64,000 nt of DNA, taken from assembly GCA_013399875.1 (NCBI GenBank), contig VXAZ01002522.1:198-64197 (forward strand). The letters are read 5' to 3'. The notes below the pieces were generated by a model, which saw nothing but the letters and a program-made list of their open reading frames with translations, searched no databases and had not been told where the DNA came from. This DNA comes from Gymnorhina tibicen (taxonomy: Eukaryota; Chordata; Aves; Passeriformes; Artamidae). The position numbers were made by a program, and so were the translations under genes. Positions 1-11,243 of the stretch are shown in pieces. Every line of letters begins with the position of its first letter. The first letter of the stretch is position 1.

Positions 1-200
1 GGACGGGATGGGGCTGGAGGTGGGCGCTCGGGCGAGGGGGAAGTGTAGCGGTGGCGAAGCTGCTGCCGCCCCTCTCGTCCAGAGGAGCAGCGCAGTTCCC
101 CCCGGCCCCCAGGGAGCTCCTGGGTCTGTCGGGAGTGGGAAGCGGACGGTCAGCCACGGCGCTGCCCCGCTGGCAGGAAGACGGCGGTCCCGGCGGACCG
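1..200 (+). other. Candidate first exon (partial at left edge)
   Basis: A splice-donor-like sequence (GACCG, then GTATGTGAGC) starts at base 201 inside the CpG island, so the exon would end at 200. Two frames stay open. One starts with ATG at base 8 and would leave one base over at the donor. The other, with codons from base 3, has no ATG in the window, is open for all 66 codons and ends exactly in phase 0 with a Gly/Pro-rich tail. CpG-rich sequence contains few stops by chance, so openness is weak evidence and the exon may be entirely 5' UTR. Another possible donor (CCAG then GTGGGC) lies at about 388. The product is not recognisable. Confidence 0.3.
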
Positions 201-450
201 GTATGTGAGCGCGTCGCGAAGAGTTGTTGATATCCCTCCCCGTTTTGAGTGAAAATGCTTGATGATGCGGCGAGGCACGGACGCGAGTGTTCTGTGCATC
301 GCCGCATCCCGCCCGCTCTCGGAGCAGCGGTCCCTGCCCGCGGGACCCCGCCAGCGACTCCCTCGGCCCCGAGGGAAGCGCTGCCAGGTGGGCTGGGAAG
401 CACCTGGGCAGGGGAGAGGAAGGGGTGGAATGGGTCACATGTGAGAGCAG
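1..450. promoter_or_regulatory. CpG island, probable promoter region
   Basis: The first 450 bases are strongly G+C-rich and dense in CpG, with runs such as gggcgctcgggcgag near the left edge and gcgcgtcgcg after base 209. From about base 480 the sequence abruptly becomes A+T-rich and CpG-poor and stays so for kilobases. In vertebrates such islands usually mark promoters and first exons of broadly expressed genes. The island touches the window edge and probably extends leftwards, so the transcription start may lie outside. Transcription could run right, left or both ways; a donor-like site at 201 favours rightward. No TATA box was seen, as is usual for CpG-island promoters. Confidence 0.65.
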
Positions 451-3400
451 TGTTCACGGGTGCTTTGTTTAAATGGACCGTCACTAAGTTGTAAGCCGGC
501 ACTTCAAAAGAGTAGAGAATTTTTTTGGGTAGGGGGATGGGACAAGGGGAAGGTCTTGGGCTTTGATGCTTAGTACATGAAAGTGCTTTAACTTTGGCTG
601 GTCTTCACGAATCTCCAAAAAAGAAAAAAACCCAACTCACTCTTAGAGACATGCTGAAGTGTTTGAAAACAGTCTTCATTTTTCTGAAACAACGTTGTGG
701 GACCCTATAGCTTGATACATGTTTACGTGTAAAAAGTGATTCAGGCGTAATTACAAGCCTCAGTAATGATAGTGACTTTCTTGCGACTGCTTTGTCCCCG
801 AGTTACACATAAGACCAAGCTGAGTTTAACTTTTCTTGTACCGATGTTAAGGTCAGGCATAGCGTGCTTTTTGTTAAATCAAAGCTCTCAAACGTTTAAG
901 TAGCGCCAAAGCCTGTTTGGCAGTTCAGTAGCATAGTTGACAGCCTTGTATCTTGGCAAGCCATAAAAGATAGCGTGACAGTTTGCAGATTAAACATATC
1001 GGCTGTATCTTACCCTTTTATTTCACCCCTTCTGTCAGAGTGACTGAGTCTTATTAAATATTGCGTGGGTGTCTGTTGTGAAGAAAGGAAAATACGAGAA
1101 AAGTGTGGGGAGGCTGATTGGGTTAATGTGAATTTTAGAAAGGCCAAACTAATTTAGTAAGTGTTCATGATGTGCTGAGAAAGCCCTGACATTTTTGTTC
1201 AGGTAGTGTTTCAAGTCCTTAGGAGTGCTTGGGTCTTCAAGTCCAGAGTCAGTTTTCCAAAGGGACTGGGTGCCAGTAGGGCACAATGGTGCTGGCTGAC
1301 AGGAGTAGAGCTGCACCCAATCCATGCTGCAAGCAGCATCTTTGAAGTCTTGCCTGTCTTCTGTCTGGGAACATCTGCCAGATCTTACTGACCAAGTGAA
1401 ATGGGATTCTACCCCAAAACTGCATCCTCAACAGGAGATGAGATATTGTCATATGACAGGAAAGCCTGTGTCCTTCCTCCATCGTTTTTGAGTGAGGGAG
1501 GTTGCAGCTGTGGTGCACAAAGGTGTGGGGCGATTGGGTGTGGAAACCTGTTGCATGAGCATTCCACACAGTGCTGAGTGTGGGTCACACTAATGCTGGG
1601 GGCAGCAGCACAACCCCAGTTGCCAGAGCTTGGGCTGACGGGTAGGTGGATACAAGCTCGTGTGCCTCAAAATCTGTGGCTTTGCTGACCATGTTTTTAA
1701 TGGAATTTGTTGTTACATTTAACTCTATTTCATTTGTCTGATATCACAGTGTGGTTTGTCCCTTTTTATTGCTCGTGATCTAACTAGAAGGAAATTCATA
1801 TTGTAATGTGTATTTTAGTGACAACTTCTGTAGCACTCCATATGGAAGTCCCCAGTGTCTTAGCTCTTAAATTTGTTTCAAGACTACTTTCTTTCAAGAT
1901 TGGGGTTTATTTCACATTTTACTGGAGAAACTGAGAACAAAGCTTCGTCCTTTGATGGAAAACTGAAGGTGGACTGGTTTTATGTGGCAGTTCAGTGTGT
2001 CTTTAAAATCCCACCTCCTTGGGAGAACCAGAAGTGGAGGTGTTTCTTGTAGCACAAATGACTTCAGTTTGAGATGAGTTGGTCCAGTAGCTCCCCCTCA
2101 GCATCTGTTTGCCTTTTCTCACTCTGGCAGTTTTCTCAGGTTTGTAAGCTTCTGGTACAGCTTGTCGTCTCAATTTCTGCAGTGCCCTGCATGTGTAAAT
2201 AATAGATGCTGAAAGTGAAATGAAAGCGTCCAAATGAAGAGTCAGTTTTGCAAGTGATGCAGAGCTACTGTGAAGAGCTGTCAGGAATGGGCATCTGATC
2301 ATGCTTTTAGTTGCTAAAACATTAGTTGTTAACTGAGGAGAGTTGCAGATTTTCTTGTGGTGTCAGCACCTGTTGAAGTGGTAGGTCATGGAGAAGGAGG
2401 GTTTTTTCCTAGTCATTTAGCTAATGGAATTGACTAATGGGCTAAAGGAGGTGTTTCAGGCATCATTGCTTGTACTGTTCATCCATCCAAATTCTTCTCT
2501 GTACTTTAGAAAGGGAAGAAACATAGTACTTGGAAAGTGCCTTGAAATCAGCTTGTGTGTTTGTACGTGCACAAGTATGAATTTTATCTAAAATTTTGGT
2601 GGATTGTGTCAAGATGACAAGTGTTAAGCTAATGACTAGGTTTTCATGTCATAACGATCAGGAGTTCATGTGGAATTGCAACAAGATACAGCAATGAACT
2701 ACTTCCAAAAAGTTATGATTCCAGCTAACTTCTTAAAGATGCTGTAAATGTAGTTTACAGATGACTTGAAATGCCAGCTGTAATTTTTTTACAGAATTCG
2801 AGAAGTCTTTTGTTTGAACTATATAAAAATATATCTAAAAATCACATATTTTTATAAACCTTATGTATATAACCATATTTCACAAGCCTTTATGAAATAA
2901 AAAAATTATGAACATTATTAAATAAGTTCATCTTGACTAGAGATTGAGATTTATGATGAGGTTTATAATGTGTTTGAGTCTAGTGGGAAATGATTCATTT
3001 TAAGTATCCTAATAGTATCTGCTTGCATGGTTGAGTAATTGGTGGTGCTGTAAAAAGGCATTTAGGCATCTCAAGGGAAACCACTTAGGCTTGTCAACTC
3101 TGACACTCCACAGTTGTCTCTTGCTCCCATTATGTTGAGGGGAAATAATATGCAAATTATATGACTGTTCCCAGCTGTCAAAAGACTGGTTGGTACTTGA
3201 AGAGAAATAAATACATGTCAGGAATGAACAACTGGCATATTTTTTTTTTTCAGTTTATATATTTTATGCAGACTATTCCTAGCAGTGTCATACTGTGAAT
3301 TATACTTGTAAGGTCTATCTAGCGTGTTCTCTAATTCTGAATGCTGCCCATGTATTTTACTTTGGGAAACTGTATCTGCAGTCATGACAGTAATGTTGAG

Positions 3401-3511
3401 ACTTGTGGTTAAATCTGAATAGTGATTCAGGCCATATTTATCTTTTTACTTTGCCAAAGGTTCCCTGGCAAACTCCAGATAGCAGAAAGATGTATGTGAT
3501 GATAGTCACTT
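451..3511. other. Gene-free stretch, probable intron 1
   Basis: A+T-leaning single-copy sequence with no recognisable repeat family, no homopolymer over about 12 bases and no open frame resembling a protein. An octamer ATGCAAAT occurs at 3150-3157. If the donor at 201 is real, this is the start of a long first intron. Nothing else could be supported. Confidence 0.5.
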
Positions 3512-3551
3512 TTTCACCATTAAGGGTGTACTTTCACCATTAAAGGTGTCC
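3512..3551. repeat. Two-copy 20-bp tandem repeat
   Basis: Two adjacent 20-base units, tttcaccattaagggtgtac and a second copy differing at two positions, lie head to tail. Nothing around them suggests a larger satellite. This is a local duplication of no evident function. Confidence 0.85.
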
Positions 3552-5847
3552 ACGATAAGGAAAAAAGGAAATAGCTTGTAAGATGCTGTAGTGAATACAG
3601 GAAATGCTTTCTGAGTTTTGATAGTAATGAAAAAAATTTGTCATTCAGGAGGGGTGGCAAGAGCATCTGATCTCTCTTTCAGGCTGCCACAGACTCTGGG
3701 CTCTTAACCTTGTATTACACCAAATGACTAGTTTGGCTAAAGCATAACTTAGAAGGCGGCATCCTGTTGGACTTAAAACACTCCCACAGGCTTCCCTTGT
3801 CAGTTAATGCCAATTTTTTGTGTCTTTCTGAGCTCAAAAATGTGTTTCTGATTTCTAATTAGAGCTATACTGAGGAAGGACAGCTGACAATTAAACATGA
3901 GTCATGAATGCATGTTTTCAATGTCCCTTTAATTCTTTAGAGATGTGAGTAGACTGAAAACAGAGGAGTCTGACAAGATCAGTTGGAACTTAATTGTGGA
4001 TAAGCATTGTCAAACTGAGTCTGGTCTTTTTAAAAGCCAAACTACTGTTCACATACTTTTTTGATGTATGGGCTCCCTGTTGCACACAGGAGTCAAAACT
4101 AGACCCGGATATCTGCCTTGATGGGGGCTGGAGGTTGTAACTGCCTTTTTCTTAAACAAGGCATCTCCAGAAAATGTTCTGGAGAAGGTGGTGGTGGGAG
4201 GTTGTTGGGCACTGGGGTTGTGCCAGCCTGCTTTGGGGCTCAGGGATGGTGGGATGGTGCCCCTCTGCCCCATTCCTCACACAGAGAGAGATGTCTGTGC
4301 TGACCTGGAGCACTGGGATGTTGCTGTGTGACATGCAGAGCTCAGGAGGAAGAAGTGTCAGTGAGAGAAGTCTCCTACATGCATAATATGTCCGTTTTTC
4401 CATCTGTGTATGCCGTGAGCTATAGGCATCTTTTTGTGATGTTTGGAGGTAGTTGGTGTCCAGGAGGGCAGTGGGGGCACCTCACTGGGTTTCTTGGACA
4501 AATGTTTGTGACATCACACTTTATGGGATGGATTGCTGGTCTGCTCTTGCCTGGTGATATATTAGGCCTGCTTCATCATGTGCTAGAGCTCTGAAGTAGA
4601 TGATGTCCTTCCTGGCTGTAGATGCCTTAAGGTGTTGGTTGAGGAAATCCAGAAGGATTTACTGTTGAGTTCTTCACTGCCCAAAAGTACCCTTTCCTCA
4701 TCCCAAGGACCTTAGTTTTTCTTAGTAGTCCACCCTCTTCTGGGCCCAAAGGGTCCAGTGCATTTACATGAAGCAGTAGTGCCCTGGCAGGAGTGGGTTG
4801 CACTGCTGCTGAGGTTTCCAAGGAGATGCAGTCAAAATGTGAGTTACTGGACAAGACACTAGCCCTACTAAGGCTGCCTTGGGTTGAGACGTTCTATACC
4901 AGAGGTTTTTATCAAATGCGAGGTACCCATACCTCTAGGACTGATGATGGCTAATCAATCCTGTATGTCTTGTATGGGTCTGTAATTAGTGAACATTGAC
5001 TTTTAAACCCTAAGCCCCTGGACTTTTTTTTTTCCTGAATGCTTCAAGTAGTATTCCTAAATTTAGCTGCAGTTAGGGCTGTTACCCACACAAATGATCA
5101 ATCCTTCTCCTGGTCTCACTGAGCTGATAGCCTTTATGGCTGCTGTGCACTGACAATGAGTTCTGTAGTGTGTGTGCACACATTTCAGCCTCCTAACTGT
5201 ATAGCTTGATCAACGCTTCTTGACATAGGGACAAACCGATTTAGCTTTTACCCACCTTTCATTTTTTTTACATAATCCACCAGCCCATTCCAAATAATGT
5301 CTTATTTGGTCTGTTAAAAACGGAACCGTTTTACTGAGGCCTCTTTCATGATTTATAACTATTTCCGATCCCTTCAGATACCTTAGGTTTTAGCTTTTAT
5401 ATTCTTCAAATACTGTATTGCGTCGTCATAACTCTGAACTTTCGTGTAGCTCATTAACTTCTGTTCTCTCATGTCAGCTAGACATAAGCCTAGGCATCTC
5501 TTCTCAAGGCATCGCTTCCCAGTTCTGCAGTGTCATTATTAAGGGGGAGGATGCTGCCCAGATTGACTCATGATTTTGCACCACGAATTGCCAAGTGGCG
5601 CCGAAGTGTTTCTGTTTTATTCAGCACCCGTACCAATCTCCACACCTCCTGGCTCTTTCCTGTTGACTGCAGCTGCCTGTGCCACAGGGGCTGCAGGTAG
5701 GCAGTAAACCTGTGCCTGGCTGAAAGCTGCAAGCTCTTCTCCTGCACTTCTGCTGCCACCTTCTTTTTGTTGGTGCTAATATTTATGTGGCTGTGGGACA
5801 AAACAGATTGGAACACTGATCTGGCTGGAAACAGACATGCTAAAATA

Positions 5848-5875
5848 CCTCCCTCCCTCCCTCCCTCCCTCCCCT
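5848..5875. repeat. (CCCT)n microsatellite
   Basis: Seven tandem CCCT/CCTC-type units give an uninterrupted polypyrimidine run on the + strand, polypurine on the other. Homopurine tracts of this kind can form triplex DNA and often vary in length between individuals. Confidence 0.9.
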
Positions 5876-6084
5876 CAGCCCCGGCTATTTGATGTGTGCA
5901 CAGTGTCCCACAGGCTGTGCCAACATAGCATGAGAGGGTGGGAAGCCTCAGCGGTACTACAGGGATGTGTCAGAAATTAACAGGCATGAAATCATGGTAC
6001 TGTGATTGCCTCCCGAGCCTGTGAGCAGTTGGAAATCCATGTGATGTGTTTTAAACTTTGGTCCATTAGAACCTTTTTGGCAGA

Positions 6085-6109
6085 TGATGATCAGAAGCAC
6101 TGATCATCA
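6085..6109. repeat. Perfect 10-bp inverted repeat with 5-base loop
   Basis: The left arm tgatgatcag (6085-6094) is followed by the loop aagca and the exact reverse complement ctgatcatca (6100-6109). There is no terminator-like T run and no precursor-length stem that would suggest a microRNA. Function is unknown and chance is possible. Confidence 0.7.
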
Positions 6110-7264
6110 AAGCCCTGCTTTGTGGGTGGGACTTGGGAGCTCCTTACCTTGCATTTTCTACTCATCATGCCACCAGTCTGCAACCTGTTAGTCTCAAAGA
6201 TGAAGAGTTTAGTTTAAAACAATTATCTCCCCCGAGCTGTTCTGATCCTTTCTTTTTCTTTTTTTTTTTTAACCGCAACTGTTTTCCCAGTTAACGGCTG
6301 GAAGTCTTCCCTGAAGTGAGACAATGTCAGAGGTTGAATGTGTTTGTTTAGGTGCATAAACATGGCTGGGCATGGTGGGGCTTCCATCACAGTGTTTTCA
6401 TTCACTTCATGAGCTGTTAAATGAGAAAAGGATGGTGCTCATTCCTGAGCTGTTTTGGAACAGCTGTGTCAAAAAGCCCCCAAGGACCTCAGACAATAGT
6501 GAACTCTCTGCAAATGATGCTCTTTTCATCCCTGTCTCAGCATATGGTGATGCAAAGGATCTCTGAGAGTTATACTGAACTAATCTAGTTTGGACAGTGA
6601 AAGAAAGATACATAACGTGAGTGTTTTATGTGGCTCTTCAGTATTTCCCCAGAGGGAATTTGCCAAGAAGTGCAGGGAAAGTAACATTTGGATTCAGACT
6701 AGGGAGCCTTTCTCTCTATTTATATAGACGCTTTTGACTGTTTAAATTTAGAATATGAAAAGTAGCAAAGGACAGTCAAGATACTGATCGTGAGACAAAA
6801 GCATGGGCACTTGAGTCCTTCATATTGTTAAATGAAGCAATATTGCAGAATTTCTCTCCCAATTTCCAGACTTCTAACAGAAGAGAAATCAGAATGAAAG
6901 AGTCGATAGGTCTTCTCTGTTTTGCATCTTGGCGAACTCAATTTAAGATTGTGGGTATTTTCTCACCAATGCTTTGTTATTAACCCACCTGTTAGTAGAC
7001 AGGTTGTACTGTTTCAATTCTTCAGTATCCTATGCAGTGTTAGTAGACTGATACATTACGATATAATCTACTTCCCACTGCAGCTCAATTTTTGGAGGGT
7101 TGCGATGGAGCAGAGACTTGTTTTTTTTTTTTCCCCAGAGCGTATCTACCTCAATAGACACAGCAAAATACCTGCTAAGAGAAGATGTTTAGTTTAATTG
7201 AATCTTTCTTCAGAGTAGAAACTGGTGTTTCTATCAGGGGTCAATCCTACTAAACCTGTGGGGT

Positions 7265-7291
7265 GTTTGTTTGTTTGTTTGTTTTGTTTTT
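7265..7291. repeat. (TTTG)n microsatellite
   Basis: About six TTTG units with one slightly altered unit at the right end. Simple repeat only. Confidence 0.85.
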
Positions 7292-10200
7292 ATGCAGTGC
7301 TTTAGTGGATAATGACTCATATGTTGGAATCTGACTTTTCACTCCAATTAGCCACAGATACACCCAGATGTGTCTGCCATTCTGCAATAGATAACTTCAG
7401 TGTGCATTGTTTACATTTCAGATACCAAACCAGGGTGAAAATCAGGTTGTTCATTCATTGCGACCTGTCATGTAGCTGAGTGTGAGTGCACATCCCTTCA
7501 GGCTCCATTAGCATGAGTTAACTTTGTAATTGGGTTTCTGGGGCAAACAGGGACAGGAAGCAGAAGTAATTTGGCAGGCCAGGCTTAGCTTTTTTGTTCT
7601 GTGTGGTGTAAGTGCACAAGAGAGCAGAAGTAAAATATGGGTGCAGAATGGCTGGAGAGAGCCTAATGAAGCAGAGGACAGTTGTCAAAACTTCATCTGG
7701 ATGTTGTGGAATATCATGCAGCTTTACCAAGGTGGGACTTTACAGCTATATTGAAGCAGAATTTCTATAGCCTCCTGTGATTTTCAGAGTCCTTCTCTTG
7801 CTGCTCTGTGTTTTTCAGCTTTCTCTCTGTCTGGCAGTAGCACCTTGTCTTGTAGAGTCTAGCAACAGGAAATGAGCTTGCTGAATGAAAAGCACTTGTC
7901 ACTACTCAGTTTTGAAACTGCTTCACAATGAAGTTAATAGAAATCTAAGTTTTCAAGTTGCTATAAACTCTGTTCATAATGCCTAGTTTTGCATGAACAA
8001 ACCAAAAAGGAGAGAAGGGGACAAAATCCATACCAAACTGTAAAATGTTAGGTTTCCTGAGCAGGGGAGACAGGTTTGGGTTTTGTTTTTTTTTTCTTCC
8101 ATTTTTTAAGGCATTGAAAGTCATCTGGCTCTTTTCAGGTGTTCAGTCTGGATTAACATGAACGTGATTAGAATTAAGCTGCTTTATAGTATTTTTTTTA
8201 AAACCACACTTCACATTTTTTCAATTAATAACTTCACTTTTAAAACAATAGTCTTTTTCCCAGACTAATCTTAAGACTTAGAAAATGCAATACAAGAAGA
8301 GATTTTTTTAGCTTAAGTTCCATTCCTTCCTGATATGTGGGGCTGAACTTGTTCTTAAACTTTCAAGTTGCTGCTTTCCTTTTTTTTCCATGATGATAAG
8401 CTCTGGAAGGATTTTCTTTCCTCAGATGAATGCTAGTCTTACTCTGGCATCACTGACCATTTTTCTCAACTTATATTTTACCAGCAGCCAACTGAGATGG
8501 CTTTCTGTGCATGACAAGTCGGTAACATTCAAAGATGAGATATTACCACCTGCAAGGCTAAGATGAAATCTCTCTGAAACAAAGAGGTGCTGGAAACGAT
8601 GTAGGCATGATTAGCTGCAGTTTATGTATCTTGTCAGCATCGTTTAACCGGGCTGACAAACTTGATGTATGCTTCTTACTTTGTTCTTGTGGTAGTATGG
8701 GCTGCTTTACTCATGGGGTTTTTTTCGAGTAGATGAGGGTTGTGATGTGTGTGCCCTTGTGTGTAGTGGAAGTTGCCTTGGTCCTGATTCCATCTGTGAT
8801 TTAGCACTGAGTCATTGTCTCCTTTGTGTTTTTCTTGCAGTTTCTTGTCCCATCACTGCTGCTGCTTGTGCCCACTGTCATGTTTTTAAGCAATGTTGCA
8901 GGATCACATCAACAAAAATACTAGTGGCTGCCGGCAGCCTTCTCACTGAGAAAATTTAAGGAAAACAAACCCTTCTTTGTATCCGTGCACACATCATGAC
9001 TGTCACGAGTTATGCGGTGGGCGTGCTAAGGAGATGCAGTCGGTGCTCACTCCAGCGAGACCCGGCAGCGGGAGGTGCCCCTCCTGGGAAGCTGCTACTC
9101 CAGCCAGATAGGCAGTGCTCAGTCACTTAGTGGTTGGACTGGGATGTGGGGATCAAGAAAATATGGTCGCAATAAAATGGAGTTCTTCAAGAATCTTAAA
9201 AATAAGCGGTTGACAGAATATTGTTACATTGTAAGGGATTGTTGGTTTTGGCTGAAGCAGGCTTGAGAGGGTTTCAGGGCTGTTACCTATAGCAACTCCA
9301 TCTTTTGGTAGCCTGGGGGAGAGAAGGTTTATGCTTGTACAGCTGAATATTAAATCTCTGGCTCAGGATGTGTCAAGTGCATGTGTTTATTAGTCTTAAT
9401 ACAGGTATATTTTTCATGCCAGCAACTAGCCCAAAACCAGGAGGGCCTGCAGTTTGTTTTAGATGGTAGAATTAATGACAGGTTTATTGTAAAGTTACAT
9501 TTGAAGTTTTGTTTCCACAAGCACAGGGTGACTGGGACAGGAAGGGACCCTTGTTGATTCGCAGCCTGCAGCTGTGACTTTGAATGCGAATTTGACCCAT
9601 TCACAGATTTCCCCCCACCCCGTCACCCCCAAAAGGAGCCCTACAACTCCTCAGCAACCCCAGCTGCCTCTTGGTCTTCTTGTGTTGTTCCCTGGTACCC
9701 CCTCCTACCCCTCTCTCCCGGGCAGCAAAGCCCCCTGGCCCGCAGTCCGCATTGCTCACATTCCCGAGCTCTGCGTGCACACAGTGGGATGAGGGAGGCA
9801 GCTAAGCTGGTCCTCTGCTCTGGCTAGGAAACCACTGTTGTGAAAGCAGCCTGCCTGCTCCTGTCCTCCCTTTATATCCATTAGAGCCCCCCTGCCCACA
9901 TAGCTCACATTCCTGAGTCGCATTTCATTTGGGATGATGTTTTGCTTTGGAGGCTGTTACTGCTTGGTAAAAAAGTTTCCTTGTAGCTACATCTTCATGG
10001 AAGAGCAGCGATTTATGACCCCCAGTTTTAACACATTTGGTGGCTGTTCTGGGTGGTTCACGGTCTCTTTGGTGACTGCAAGTGAGTGAGATGGCAGATG
10101 GATGCAGCAGGGAGGAGAGTGTGCAGTCAGGAGCCAGAGGTTTGGCTGTGCTCGGGCTGAAGGAGAATGTTGGGGTCCTGGAGGAGACTCCATTGGAGCT

Positions 10201-11181
10201 GGTGTCTGTGACTATTATGTAGGGAGGAAGTTTCATTGTCATTTCAGTTAAAAGACTTTTCCTCCCCACCTCTTCCTCCAAGCAACTTGCTAATTTGCAT
10301 CACAAAAGTGAGCCAGGATTGTCTCCTTACTGTGTTTCAGAAAATAACAATTCTCTTCAACTCTGAGTAAAAATGAGATGATTTATGGGTTGCTTTATGC
10401 ATACTGGTGCATTCAAGTGCAACTGTTAATTGAACTGTCTAATATTCTTTTTCCACAGTGTCCAGTTACAGCTATTCTTGCATCAGTGCTGAGAGATTCT
10501 CATTGCAAGGAGGAGGACTGTCTGGCCTGTGCTCTGTAGAAGAACCATCTGGATGTAAGGCACTTTCTTGCACATCCAGTCTTCAGAAACAGTCGGCTGT
10601 TTGCCATAACCTACTAGTGCTAAGCCAGAGATTCTTTGAGCAAATAAAAAAATAGCAATAATGTATTTGTACACAGCTAGGAGCACTAACAATTTTCTGT
10701 CAGCAAACAGCCATTTTGTATCTATAGTAAAGCTTAGTCAAATTGACCTTGTTGGAGCTGGAGCATCTCATCACTTTGATTTCAGAGAAGTTGTCAAGCC
10801 ACAAAGCTGCCCTGACATTCCTGCATAAAGTTGCTCTAAATAGGTGTGTGACCAGTGTATATGTACCACAGGTCAGAAGCAGTAGTTACTCCATATGTGG
10901 TTTTCTCTCTCCTTTGTATTAATCTCTGGCCCTTTGTCTAAAACCCAGAGTATTACAGAGACTGCAGGAGGGGCCAGAGTAAGGGATGGAGTCTGTATTC
11001 TGTATTGCCTCAAGATTCATGTCTGTGCTGTGTTGCAAAATTGTCATGTTCAGTGCTCTTGCTCTGAATGGAAAGCCTTTTGTGGCTGGCTAAACTTTGG
11101 AAAAGCATTAGGCTCAAGGAGGAACGTTTTCCTTCCTTTGGCAAGTAAAATCTTTCCTTGGACTGATGCTTGAATATTTAG

Positions 11182-11243
11182 CTTGAATATTTGGACCATG
11201 TTTGGTTTGTCAAGATCCAGCTACTTTTTTTGCCAAAACTGAG
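11182..11243 (+). CDS. Weak candidate internal exon (62 nt)
   Basis: The right edge is a near-perfect donor, CTGAG then GTAAGTTCC. The left edge follows tttag and is preceded by only a weak pyrimidine tract. Frame 0 is open for 20 codons (beginning LEYLDHVWFVKIQ) and leaves two bases over. In-frame TAG immediately upstream means that the acceptor must lie here if the frame is used. The acceptor region is itself a 13-base tandem duplication (gcttgaatattt at 11168 and again at 11181), which weakens the case. The two leftover bases fit the incoming phase of the candidate at 23332. The peptide is not recognised. Confidence 0.15.

Larger units (their letters stand above)
3552..10458. other. Gene-free stretch with microsatellites
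   Basis: Single-copy, mostly A+T-leaning DNA. It holds a (CCCT)n tract, a (TTTG)n tract and a 10-bp stem-loop, each listed separately. Two patches are richer in G+C: about 8990-9110, with several CpGs, and about 9605-9790, which is C-rich and pyrimidine-biased on the + strand. Open frames are short on both strands and none matches a family I recognise. A stretch near 6539-6612 has acceptor-like and donor-like edges, but stops in all three frames. Confidence 0.5.

Noticed and set aside
8..208. 66-codon ATG frame within the CpG island
   Set aside because: Its Gly/Ala/Arg-rich translation is what CpG-island DNA yields by chance, and it runs through the likely donor at 201.
10459..10554. Exon-like segment with acceptor ttttccacag and donor GTAAGG
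   Set aside because: One frame is open, but its exit phase does not fit the better candidate at 23332. The donor (GGAT then GTAAGG) is mediocre. Kept only as a note.
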